Positions 55,828 through 63,997 of a stretch of DNA of 64,000 bases are shown here, piece after piece. A program made the translations under genes and the position numbers. The stretch lies in contig NZ_JAHUBR010000003.1 in NCBI RefSeq assembly GCF_025376885.1, forward strand, positions 124,001-188,000, written 5' to 3'. Position 1 is the stretch's first letter. Every line of letters begins with the position of its first letter. The notes beneath the pieces are model-generated. The model searched no databases. It saw only the letters and a program-made list of their open reading frames with translations, and was not told the DNA's origin. This DNA comes from Pseudoruegeria sp. SHC-113. GTDB lineage: Bacteria; Pseudomonadota; Alphaproteobacteria; Rhodobacterales; Rhodobacteraceae.

Positions 55828-57300
55828 TCAGCCGGTGGCACGGTCTATCGCGGCGGCGATGCGGGCGATTCCTTCGGGGATACGGCTGGCGGCAATGGAG
55901 GAATAGCCGAGCCTGTAGAACCGCGTTGGCGGGTTCTCCTGCAGGAACATCGAGGAGCCCGGCTCGATCAGCACGCTTTCGGCCCGCAATTCCTGTGCCA
56001 GCACGCCGGTGTCTACGCCTTCTGGCGCTTCCATCCAGAAAGAGGAGCCGCCAAAGGCATTGGCCCCGGCGATTCTCAACCCGTGGGCATGGATGGCTTC
56101 CTCCATCACGGTGCGGCGTTCGTGGTAGGCGCGGCCCATGCGGCGGATCAGGCTGTCGTAATGGCCGAGCGAGAGGAAATAGGCGGCGGTGCGCTGGATG
56201 TGGCCCGGCGGGTGGCGCAGGATGGCGGCGCGCAAGGCGCGCGCCTCACGGATGAAAGGTTCTGCCCCCACCAGATAGCCCAGCCGGAGGCCCGGAAACA
56301 GCGATTTGGAGAAGGAGCCGACGTAGATCACGCGACCATCGCGATCCATGCTCTTCAGCGCGGGCGAGGGGGCTTTGAGGAAGGACATTTCGAATTCATA
56401 ATCATCCTCCACGATCATGAAATCACGTTCCGAGGCCATGTCGATCAGCCGCTGGCGGCGCTCCAGCGGCATCGTCACCGCCGTGGGGCAATGGTGGCTC
56501 GGGGTGGTGAACACGACGTCCAGCTCATCGGGCAGGGCCTCGGGCGGCAGGCCGTCGGCGTCGATGTCCACGGGGTGGGTGATGCAGCGGGTCTGCGCGA
56601 GCGCGTTGCGCAGGCCGGGGTAGCAGGGGTTTTCCATCGCCACGGTGCGGCGCTGATTCAGCAGCACCTGCGCGGCGAGCCAGAGCGCGTTCTGCGCGCC
56701 CATCGTCACGAGGATCTCTTCGGGGCGGGCCACGATGCCCCGGCGGGGAAGCGTGTGGCGGGCGATGAATTCGATCAGCTGGGGATCGTCGCGCTCGTAG
56801 TAATCCGCCGTCAGCGCCTCGAAATCGCGCTGGCCAAGGGCTTTTACCGCGCAGAGCCGCCAGTTCTGGTGGTCAAACAGCGTCGGGTCCGTCTGGCCGT
56901 AGATGAAGGGAAATCGGAACTGCCGCCAGTTCTCGGGCCGCCGCAGGCTGGGCGCGCCGGCGAAGCGCTGCCCCAGCGCGCGGGTCCAGTCCACGGCGCG
57001 GGCCGGGGCCTGCCGGGGCGGCTCGAACTGCGGCGTCGTGGGGGCGTTATCAGACACGAAATAGCCGGAGCGCCCGCGCGAGGTGAGGTAATCATCCGCC
57101 ATCAGCTCGGTATAGGCGAGCGTCACCGTGATCCGGCTCACGCCGAGCTGCTGGGCCAGTTTGCGGGAGGAGGGCATCTTCTCGCCGGGCTGGAAGCGGC
57201 CCGACAGGATGCCCTGCGCCACCATTTGCTGGATCTGCTGCTGGAGCGTGCCTTCCATGCGGGGATCGAGGAAGAGCGTTTCGGCGGGAATCGCGGGCAA
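55828..57300 (-). CDS. tauR: MocR-family (GntR-aminotransferase) regulator TauR
   Basis: About 490 residues from TTG 57300, chosen because GGAG lies at a suitable distance; an upstream TTG at 57375 in frame lacks an RBS. The N-terminal winged helix (TLQQQIQQMVAQGILSG, then GVSRITVTLAYTELMADDY) is joined to a fold-type-I aminotransferase domain with the PLP aspartate in DDYEFEM-like context and lysine in YVGSFSKSLFPGLRLGYL. TauR activates taurine genes in response to taurine and PLP. It lies between tpa and xsc in the same orientation, so it may also be partly co-transcribed with tpa. Confidence 0.9.
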   Translation of the reverse strand: MPAIPAETLFLDPRMEGTLQQQIQQMVAQGILSGRFQPGEKMPSSRKLAQQLGVSRITVTLAYTELMADDYLTSRGRSGYFVSDNAPTTPQFEPPRQAPARAVDWTRALGQRFAGAPSLRRPENWRQFRFPFIYGQTDPTLFDHQNWRLCAVKALGQRDFEALTADYYERDDPQLIEFIARHTLPRRGIVARPEEILVTMGAQNALWLAAQVLLNQRRTVAMENPCYPGLRNALAQTRCITHPVDIDADGLPPEALPDELDVVFTTPSHHCPTAVTMPLERRQRLIDMASERDFMIVEDDYEFEMSFLKAPSPALKSMDRDGRVIYVGSFSKSLFPGLRLGYLVGAEPFIREARALRAAILRHPPGHIQRTAAYFLSLGHYDSLIRRMGRAYHERRTVMEEAIHAHGLRIAGANAFGGSSFWMEAPEGVDTGVLAQELRAESVLIEPGSSMFLQENPPTRFYRLGYSSIAASRIPEGIARIAAAIDRATG

Positions 57301-57435
57301 GTCAGAGCTCCATCTGGCATTAAGCGGGTGGAGATCTGGATGTATCACGCCGCCCCGGATCAGGCCAGAGGCCAACTGGGGCGGCGTGCAGTCGGGCGCG
57401 CCGGAGGAGAGTGGCGCGCCTTGGGAAAACCTCCG

Positions 57436-58842
57436 TTAGCCGTGCTGGTCCATGACCTTCGTCAGCGCCTTGTCGACGGCCTCGGTGATGTCGTCGATGT
57501 CCTGCGCAGTGCAGATCAGCGCCGGGCTGAAGCAGAGGGTGTTGTTGAAGCCGGGCAGGCTGCGGTTGGTGACGCCGATGATGACGCCCTGCGCCATGCA
57601 ATCGGCCACCACGGCCTGGCAGAGCTTCTCGTCCAGCGGCTGCTTGGTGTTGCGGTCCGCCACCAGTTCGGCCCCCGCAAACAGCCCCTTGCCGCGCACA
57701 TCGCCGATGACGGCGTGTTTGGCTTTCAGCGCTTCAAGATTGGCCAGAAGGCGCGCGCCCATCTTCGTGGTGTTTTCCAGCAGGCCCTCATCCTCGATGA
57801 TGCGCATGTTCTCGAGCGCCGCCGCTGGGCCGGCCGTGCAGCCGCCGAAGGTGGAAATATCGCGGAAGTAGCCCATCGGATCGCTGGCATCTTCCTTGAA
57901 CATGTCAAACACCTTCTCCGTCGTAACGCAGCAGGCGATGGCGGCGTAGCCCGAGGCCACACCCTTCGCCATGGTCACGAAATCGGGCTTGATGCCGTAG
58001 TGCTGGTAGCCGAACCACTCACCGGTGCGGCCCACGCCGCAGACGACCTCGTCGATGTGGAGAAGAATGTCGTATTTTTCGCAGATTTCCTGCACGCGCT
58101 CCCAATAGCCTTCCGGCGGGGTGATCACGCCGCCACCTGCCGTCACCGGCTCAAGGCAGAGCCCGCCCACGGTTTCGGGGCCTTCGCGCAGGATCACCTC
58201 TTCGATCAGATCGGCAGCGGCGCGGCCGAATTCGGCACCGGAGAGATGGCCGAGGCCAAGCTCTTCCTTGCGATACTCAAGGCAATGGGGCACGCGGATG
58301 AAATCCGGGGCGAAGGGGCCGTATTGCGCGTTGCGCTCGTCCTGCCCGCCTGCCGACATCGCGGCCAGCGTGGAGCCGTGGTAATCGCGGTGGCGGTAGA
58401 GGATCTTGGTTTTCTTGCCGCCGTATTTCTTATGCGCGATCTGGCGGATCATCTTGAAGGCCTTCTCGTTGGCCTCCGAGCCCGAGTTCACGTAGTAGAC
58501 GCGGCTCATGCCGGGCATCTTCTCGATCAGCTTCTTCGCGAAGAGCGAGCCCGGGATGGAGCCTGCGGAATTGGCGAAGTAGTTCATCTTCACCAGCTGG
58601 TCGCGGACCGCATCGGCAATGCTCTCGCGGCCATAGCCGACGTTCACCGTCCAGACTCCGCCGGAAACGGCGTCCAGATGCTCCTTGCCGGTGGCGTCCC
58701 AGACGCGCATCCCCTTGCCTTCCACGATGATGCGCGGATCGATCGTCTCGAAGGGCTTGTGCTGGATCAGGTGATGCCACAGGTGGGCGCGGTCGGCTTC
58801 GATGACTTCGCCGAGGTCATTGGACTGGAAATTGGCGTTCAT
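57436..58842 (-). CDS. tpa: Taurine-pyruvate aminotransferase
   Basis: A 468-residue class-III aminotransferase. It begins MNANFQSNDLGEVIEADRAH, and contains YYVNSGSEANEKAFKMIRQI, the PLP aspartate in LLHIDEVVCGVGRTGEWFGY and the lysine in FVTMAKGVASGYAA. It transfers the amino group from taurine to pyruvate, giving sulfoacetaldehyde and alanine. The N-terminal HLWHHLIQH segment and context with xsc and tauABC support Tpa over other omega-aminotransferases. No alanine dehydrogenase gene is in the window. Confidence 0.95.
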   Translation of the reverse strand: MNANFQSNDLGEVIEADRAHLWHHLIQHKPFETIDPRIIVEGKGMRVWDATGKEHLDAVSGGVWTVNVGYGRESIADAVRDQLVKMNYFANSAGSIPGSLFAKKLIEKMPGMSRVYYVNSGSEANEKAFKMIRQIAHKKYGGKKTKILYRHRDYHGSTLAAMSAGGQDERNAQYGPFAPDFIRVPHCLEYRKEELGLGHLSGAEFGRAAADLIEEVILREGPETVGGLCLEPVTAGGGVITPPEGYWERVQEICEKYDILLHIDEVVCGVGRTGEWFGYQHYGIKPDFVTMAKGVASGYAAIACCVTTEKVFDMFKEDASDPMGYFRDISTFGGCTAGPAAALENMRIIEDEGLLENTTKMGARLLANLEALKAKHAVIGDVRGKGLFAGAELVADRNTKQPLDEKLCQAVVADCMAQGVIIGVTNRSLPGFNNTLCFSPALICTAQDIDDITEAVDKALTKVMDQHG

Positions 58843-59284
58843 GGCGGGGCACCTTGCTGGTCAGAAGGCTCTGTGGAGCCGTTACGCGGCAGCCCTGCGA
58901 ATCCGGTTTCGCAGGCTGCCTGATCTGGCGTCAATTTGTGGGACATCCCTGCGCACCCATAGGGCCAGTATTGCCCCGGCTTTGATGCCAGAATGGGGCG
59001 CGTCGGAGGCCAAAGCAGGTCGCTCTGTGCCCTAACGCCTTAGCGAAACAAGGGAATTGCGGGCCAGATGGCACGGATCGAAAGGCGATCGCTGGCCCGG
59101 AGTATTTACCGCGCGGGAAACTAAACGTTGACTGGTGAGAGGGTTTTTTTACGCTTCCCTTGCGCCAACCGGTGGATATGCCCCGGTGGCCGCATCGCTT
59201 GGGTCCCAGAACAAGGCGAAAACGCCAAACAGGCCCTGGGGGATAGCACAGCCGCAAAGGCGGCGACCAACACGGGAGAAAAGA
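58843..59284. other. 442-bp tpa-tauA divergent promoter region
   Basis: No gene is visible here. It contains a TauR-like direct repeat pair at 58959-58991, an imperfect stem with arms GGGCCAG (59061-59067) and CTGGCCC (59092-59098), and a T-rich stretch near 59140. The right third up to the tauA RBS shows no clear element. Confidence 0.7.
58959..58991 (-). promoter_or_regulatory. TauR-type direct repeats upstream of tpa
   Basis: ATAGGGCCAG (58959-58968) and TTGATGCCAG (58982-58991) repeat the arrangement seen before xsc with the same 23-bp period. The first matches TTAGGGCCAG in 9 of 10 positions and the second matches TTAAGGCCAG in 8 of 10. Confidence 0.6.
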
Positions 59285-60283
59285 ATGACATTGAAATCTA
59301 AGCTGATCGGTTCTGTTGCCGGGATTGCCGCCCTCGGTGCCGTGCAGGCTCATGCCGCCGACGAGATCACGGTGGCCTATTTCCTCGAATGGCCGATGCC
59401 GTTCCAATACGCCAAGGCCACCGGGCTTTATGACGAAGCGCTGGGCGTGAAGGTGAACTGGGTGTCCTTTGACGCCGGCACCGCGATGTCGGCAGCCATG
59501 GCCTCCGGCGACGTGCAGATCTCCGTATCCCAAGGCGTGCCGCCCTTCGTCGTGGCCGCTTCCGCCGGTCAGGACATCCAGGTTGTCGACGTGGCGGTGA
59601 GCTACTCGGAGAACGACAACTGCGTCGTGGCCGACGCGCTTGAAATCGACAAGGACAGCGCGGGCGAGCTGGCCGGCAAGAAGGTCGGCGTGCCGATCGG
59701 CACCGCGGCTCACTATGGCTTCCTGAAGCAGATGTCCCACTTCGGCGTGGACATCGGCACGATGGAAATCGTGGACATGGCGCCGCCCGATGGCGCGGCC
59801 GCTTTCGCACAGGGCAGCCTCGATATGGTCTGCGGCTGGGGCGGTGCGCTGCGCCGCATGAAGGAGCATGGCAACGTGCTGCTGACCGGCGCCGAGAAGG
59901 AAGAGCTGGGCATCCTCGTCTTCGACGTGACGAGCGCACCTGCGAACTTCGTCTCGGAAGAGCCGGAGCTTCTGGCCAAGTTCCTGAAGGTGACGGCGGA
60001 TATGAACGCCATGTGGAACTCCGGCGAGAACACCGCCGAGATGCTCCCGGTCATCGCCAAGGACGCCGGTATGGATGAGGACGCCACGGCCGAGACGATG
60101 GCCACCTTCGTCTTCCCCAGCGTGGAAGACCAGATGGGCGAGAAATGGCTCGGCGGCGGGGCGCAGGCCTTCATGTCGGGCGTCGCGGGCGTCTTCGTGG
60201 AAGCCGGCAGCATCCCCAGCGCGCTTGACAGCTACGACGCAGCCGTGAACACCGGCCCGCTGATGTCCGCCAAGGGCATGTAA
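59285..60283 (+). CDS. tauA: Taurine ABC transporter substrate-binding protein
   Basis: A 332-residue receptor. ATG 59285 has GGGAGAAAAG upstream. The signal peptide ends VQAHAADE. The domain is of the SsuA/TauA type: VAYFLEWPMPFQYAKATGLY, WVSFDAGTAMSAAMASGDV and KKVGVPIGTAAHYGFLKQM. It is divergent from tpa and followed by tauB and tauC. A hairpin in the tauA-tauB gap may reduce expression of the membrane genes relative to tauA. Confidence 0.94.
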   Translation: MTLKSKLIGSVAGIAALGAVQAHAADEITVAYFLEWPMPFQYAKATGLYDEALGVKVNWVSFDAGTAMSAAMASGDVQISVSQGVPPFVVAASAGQDIQVVDVAVSYSENDNCVVADALEIDKDSAGELAGKKVGVPIGTAAHYGFLKQMSHFGVDIGTMEIVDMAPPDGAAAFAQGSLDMVCGWGGALRRMKEHGNVLLTGAEKEELGILVFDVTSAPANFVSEEPELLAKFLKVTADMNAMWNSGENTAEMLPVIAKDAGMDEDATAETMATFVFPSVEDQMGEKWLGGGAQAFMSGVAGVFVEAGSIPSALDSYDAAVNTGPLMSAKGM

Positions 60284-60306
60284 GCGCACCCGCGTGACAG
60301 AACAGG

Positions 60307-60339
60307 AGGGGGCTGCGGGGCAAGACCTCGTGGCCCCCT
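60307..60339 (+). other. Intercistronic hairpin tauA-tauB
   Basis: AGGGGGC and GCCCCCT form a 7-bp GC stem around a 19-base loop, followed by TTCC. Similar hairpins follow the other two ABC binding-protein genes of this window. Confidence 0.55.
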
Positions 60340-60389
60340 TTCCACAGAGAGTTTCCAGACGATCAGGGAAAGCCGGGAAGGATAGCAGA

Positions 60390-61193
60390 GTGGGTCTGTC
60401 GATCGACAATATTTCGATGCGTTTCGATCTGCCGAACGGAACCTCCGTTCAGGCGCTGAAGAACGTGTCGCTGGACATCAAGGAAGGCGAGATCATGTCG
60501 GTGCTCGGGCCTTCGGGCTGCGGGAAGACGACGCTTCTCAACATCGTTGCGGGCTTCCTTGCGCCGACGGAGGGCGAGATCCGCCTGCACGGCACGCCGG
60601 TGCATGGCCCGGGGCCGGAACGCGGCATGGTGTTTCAGAAGGGCGCGTTGTTTGAGTGGATGAACGTGCGCAAGAACGTCGACTTCGGCCCCCGCATGAA
60701 GGGGATGGCCAAGAAGGAACGCGACGAGATCACCGACCACCTGCTCGACATCGTGGGTCTGCAGGACTTCAAGGAAAAGGCGGTTTATGAACTTTCGGGC
60801 GGGATGCAGCAGCGTGTGGCCCTGGCCCGCTGCCTTGCCAATGAGCCCGACGTGATCCTGATGGACGAACCGCTGGGCGCGCTCGATGCGCTCACGCGGG
60901 AGAAGATGCAGGCGCTTGTGCTGAAACTCTGGAAAGAGAGCGGCAAGACTGTGATCCTGATCACCCACTCCGTGGAAGAGGCGCTGCTGCTGGGCGAACG
61001 CCTGCTCGTGATGGCCCCGCGCCCGGGGCGCATCCACAAGGAATACAATCTGCCCTTCGCCGACCGCGGCGTGGGCGCGGATCTGCGGGACGTGAAGCGC
61101 AGCGAAGGCTTTGCCGAAACGCGGGACGAGATCCTCTCGATGATCTGGGAAATGGAAGAAGAGATCATGGGCCGCACGGAGGCAGCACAATGA
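60390..61193 (+). CDS. tauB: Taurine ABC transporter ATP-binding protein
   Basis: A 267-residue ATPase from GTG 60390, which has GGGAAGGA about 7 bases upstream. A GTG at 60294 in frame has no such site and would add a basic leader. Walker A GPSGCGKTTLLNIVAG, signature ELSGGMQQRVALARC, Walker B VILMDEPLGALDALTRE and H-loop ITHSVEEALLLG define the NrtCD/SsuB/TauB class. The stop overlaps the tauC start. Confidence 0.94.
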   Translation: MGLSIDNISMRFDLPNGTSVQALKNVSLDIKEGEIMSVLGPSGCGKTTLLNIVAGFLAPTEGEIRLHGTPVHGPGPERGMVFQKGALFEWMNVRKNVDFGPRMKGMAKKERDEITDHLLDIVGLQDFKEKAVYELSGGMQQRVALARCLANEPDVILMDEPLGALDALTREKMQALVLKLWKESGKTVILITHSVEEALLLGERLLVMAPRPGRIHKEYNLPFADRGVGADLRDVKRSEGFAETRDEILSMIWEMEEEIMGRTEAAQ

Positions 61194-62455
61194 CGATCCT
61201 GCTGATCTATGTTGCGATTTTCCTTGCCGCCTTCGTGGTGGTGAAACTGATCCGGGGCGGCATGCGCAAGGCGGTGGATTACACCAGCCTGAAGACCGTG
61301 ACCTTCGGCGATGAAAGTGCTGTGCATGCCGACAGGATTGCCTCGGTGATTTCGGTTGTCGCGATCTTCCTAATCTGGGGGGCCTTCACTGGCTCCAAGC
61401 TGGTGCCGATCCATGTGCCGGGGCCCTTCCTAGGCGAAACCAGCTTCACCTATACCGCCCAGAACGCGGCCGGGCAGACGGATGATGCCACGGTGACGGT
61501 GAATGTCTTCAAAGTGGGCGAGGAAGCCGAGGAGCCCGCAAGCGGCGGCGGCGACGGCTTTGCCAAGGATGACGGTGCCAAGATCGGCGCGTGGCGCTCG
61601 GGCCTCGTGCGGGTGATCCGCAACGATGAGGGCGGCGATCAGGAGGGCTACGGTGTGATCGCGATTGATGGCCAGCCGATTGCCTCTGAGGAAACCGTGA
61701 AAGTGGCCGATGGTACGGTGTTCCTCACGGCCAAGGGCTCGCTGAATTTCACCCCCTCCAAGGGCATGCAGATGGAACCGATCTGGATGCCCGCGCCAGA
61801 GGCCGTCTGGTCGCGCTTCATCGAGATCTTCGGCGAGGGTTATCAGGGCATCACCCTGCTGCAGCATCTTGGCTGGTCGCTGTTCCGCGTGATCGCGGGC
61901 TTCGTGCTGGGCAGCCTTGTGGGCATCCCGCTCGGCTACGCGATGGGGCTTTCGGGCTGGTTCCGCGGCTGGTTTGATCCGATCGTGGAATTCATGCGCC
62001 CGGTGCCGCCGCTGGCGCTGATCCCGCTCGTGATCATCTGGTTCGGCATCGGGGAAACCGGCAAGATCGTGCTGCTCTTCCTTGCAGCGCTCTGGATCAT
62101 GACGATCGCCGCGCGGGCCGGGGTGTCGGGCGTGAACATCTCCAAGGTGCACGCGGCCTATTCGCTCGGGGCCTCCAAGCGGCAGATCCTGACGCAGGTG
62201 ATCGTGCCAAACTCGCTGCCGGAGATCTTCACCGGCGCACGGGTGGCGATGGGCGTCTGTTGGGGCACAGTTGTGGCGGCAGAGCTTGTGGCCGCCGAGA
62301 TGGGCGCAGGCAAGATGATCGTGGCTGCGTCCAAATTCCAGCTGACGGACATCGTGATCATGGGGATCATCCTGATCGGCGTGATCGGCTTTGGCATCGA
62401 TATTCTGATGCGCAAGGCGGAGGAATACCTCGTGCCGTGGAAGGGGCAGTCCTGA
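61190..62455 (+). CDS. tauC: Taurine ABC transporter permease with large periplasmic insert
   Basis: A 421-residue permease, about 145 residues longer than enterobacterial TauC. The first helix is LLIYVAIFLAAFVVVKLI and the second IASVISVVAIFLIWGAF. Residues about 80-200 then form a soluble insert with beta-rich, Ig/cadherin-like sequence (SFTYTAQNAAGQTDDATVTV) and an acidic Gly-rich stretch. The C-terminal 220 residues are an ordinary SsuC/TauC core with five helices and the EAA loop AYSLGASKRQILTQVIVPN. The start overlaps tauB (ATGA). The core function is secure; the insert's role is unknown. Confidence 0.92.
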   Translation: MTILLIYVAIFLAAFVVVKLIRGGMRKAVDYTSLKTVTFGDESAVHADRIASVISVVAIFLIWGAFTGSKLVPIHVPGPFLGETSFTYTAQNAAGQTDDATVTVNVFKVGEEAEEPASGGGDGFAKDDGAKIGAWRSGLVRVIRNDEGGDQEGYGVIAIDGQPIASEETVKVADGTVFLTAKGSLNFTPSKGMQMEPIWMPAPEAVWSRFIEIFGEGYQGITLLQHLGWSLFRVIAGFVLGSLVGIPLGYAMGLSGWFRGWFDPIVEFMRPVPPLALIPLVIIWFGIGETGKIVLLFLAALWIMTIAARAGVSGVNISKVHAAYSLGASKRQILTQVIVPNSLPEIFTGARVAMGVCWGTVVAAELVAAEMGAGKMIVAASKFQLTDIVIMGIILIGVIGFGIDILMRKAEEYLVPWKGQS

Positions 62456-62483
62456 TCCGTTTCGCCTGACGATGTTAAGAAGG

Positions 62484-62506
62484 CCGGCGCTACATGCGCC
62501 GGTTTT
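62484..62506 (+). terminator. tauABC terminator
   Basis: CCGGCGC and GCGCCGG form a perfect 7-bp stem with a 5-base loop followed by TTTTATTA, 28 bases after the tauC stop. A second GC hairpin (GCCCGGCG-gta-CGCCGGGC) lies at 62536-62554. Confidence 0.9.
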
Positions 62507-62685
62507 ATTAAAAACTTTCCGAAATCTGCGCTTTTGCCCGGCGGTACGCCGGGCAGCCCCCGACCGCCCCCCCCTACGCCGGAGGCGTGCCTATGGCACG
62601 ACGCGGCGGCTTTTGCCCCCACCCGGCGGTCCAGGGCTGCCCTTGTCGAATGAAGTTTTCGTTTGGGATCTGGCTCGATACCGCT

Positions 62686-63906
62686 CTAAATCCCCGCCTG
62701 TGTGATGAAAAACCGTGACAGGATCGGCAGGATCGCCCCGCCCATGGAGGGCGCGTTGGGGCCGATGGTGCCGGGGGCGATCTCAAGCGGGCTGAGGCCG
62801 CGCAGGCCGAGCGCCTGAAAGCGGGCGTTTGCCTTGGCCGCTATCCTGTCGCGCACTTCGCCCGGAAAGCCGCCGTCCACCACGATGGTCGGGAAATCGA
62901 TCACCGCGCTGATGGAGGCCGCTGCCATGGCGAGGTTCTCGGCCACCAGATCTTCCCATTCCGTCACCAGCGGGCCCAGATCGCCCCAGCTGTCCGGGTG
63001 TTCCCAGAGCACGGAAGGGTCGCTGCCCGCCGCGCGCAGGCGGTTCTCCAACGTGAAGAGCGAGGTTTCGTCCAAGAGCGCGGTATAGCCGGGGCCGCGG
63101 CCGGGCAGGGGCATCGCGCCCATCGCCCCGGCGTTGCCCGTAGGCCCCTCGAAAATGGCGTTGTTGAGCACGATGCCGCCGCCGATGAAAAAGCCGATGA
63201 AAAAGTAGCAGTAATTCTCGAACTCCCGCCCCCGCCCCAGCGCAAGCTCCGCGCCGCAGGCGGCGGTGGCGTCGTTCTGCAGATGGGTGGGCAGGCCGGT
63301 GGCCGCCTCGATCTCGCCCGCCAGATCAAAGCCGCGCCAAGCGGCCATATCCTCCGGCGAGGCCCCCACCTGCGCGCCCCAGTTCCACAGCTCGAACGGC
63401 GTCGCGATGCCGATCCCCGCGCAGCGGGAGCGCGATTTTGCGGGCAGGGTCTCCAGCATCGCCGCCGAGACCTCCGCCGCAAAGCGCACGATGTCAGTCG
63501 TGCGCGGGTTCTTGTAGGCGATCCGTCGGCGCTGCAGCTCGTGGCCGAGGAAATCCACCAGCACCAGATCCGCACTCCGCCGCCCGACCTTCAGCCCGAT
63601 CGAAAACGCTCCGTCCGGGTTCAGCCGCATCGGGATCGACGGTTGGCCCACCTTGCCTTTCACCGGCGCGCCGCGCAGCAGAAGGCCCTCCTCCTCCAGC
63701 GCACGCATGATCACCGTCACCGTCTGGGCGGAAAGCCCGCTCAGCCGCGCCACCTCGGCGCGGGAAAGCGTCTCATGGCGGCGGATCAGCGAGAGCACGA
63801 GCCGCTCGTTGTGCTCGCGCACCCGCGCAGCATTGGCCCCGCCCCGAAGGGTTGAGATCGTCACGCCGGCCGCCGGGGCCTCGCTTGTCGGGTTGTCTTG
63901 TTCCAT
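62686..63906 (-). CDS. ROK-family transcriptional regulator lacking the zinc motif
   Basis: A 406-residue regulator. The winged helix (VLSLIRRHETLSRAEVARLS, then SAQTVTVIMRALEEEGLLLRG) is followed by a ROK domain with LQNDATAACGAELALGRG and FFIGGGIVLNNAIF. The usual CxCGxxGCxE zinc motif is replaced by GRGPGYTALLDETSLFTLE without cysteines. Such ROK repressors are often next to ABC sugar genes (FrcR-like). It is divergent from whatever begins at the right edge, where a palindromic operator and an RBS-like sequence are seen. Confidence 0.88.
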   Translation of the reverse strand: MEQDNPTSEAPAAGVTISTLRGGANAARVREHNERLVLSLIRRHETLSRAEVARLSGLSAQTVTVIMRALEEEGLLLRGAPVKGKVGQPSIPMRLNPDGAFSIGLKVGRRSADLVLVDFLGHELQRRRIAYKNPRTTDIVRFAAEVSAAMLETLPAKSRSRCAGIGIATPFELWNWGAQVGASPEDMAAWRGFDLAGEIEAATGLPTHLQNDATAACGAELALGRGREFENYCYFFIGFFIGGGIVLNNAIFEGPTGNAGAMGAMPLPGRGPGYTALLDETSLFTLENRLRAAGSDPSVLWEHPDSWGDLGPLVTEWEDLVAENLAMAAASISAVIDFPTIVVDGGFPGEVRDRIAAKANARFQALGLRGLSPLEIAPGTIGPNAPSMGGAILPILSRFFITQAGI

Positions 63907-63955
63907 GGGAGTGCCTCCTCCGGTCCCACAGGATGATTGTCAATCGTCTCGATAG

Positions 63956-63974
63956 ATAAATCAACTTGATTTAT
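63956..63974. promoter_or_regulatory. 19-bp palindromic operator upstream of the second ROK regulator
   Basis: ATAAATCAACTTGATTTAT is a perfect odd palindrome centred on base 63965, 50 bases upstream of the regulator start. It is the natural candidate for the ROK repressor binding site controlling both directions. Confidence 0.75.
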
Positions 63975-63997
63975 TTATTGACAGGGGGAGAGAATCC

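Noticed and set aside
56083-58923. Open frame of 946 codons on the plus strand
   Set aside because: It is antisense to tauR and tpa, has strongly biased Arg/His/Gly/Ala composition and no domain. It is a by-product of high GC third positions.
60294-60389. tauB start at GTG 60294
   Set aside because: The 32-residue leader is basic and unlike TauB proteins, overlaps a hairpin, and lacks a good SD; GTG 60390 has GGGAAGGA upstream.
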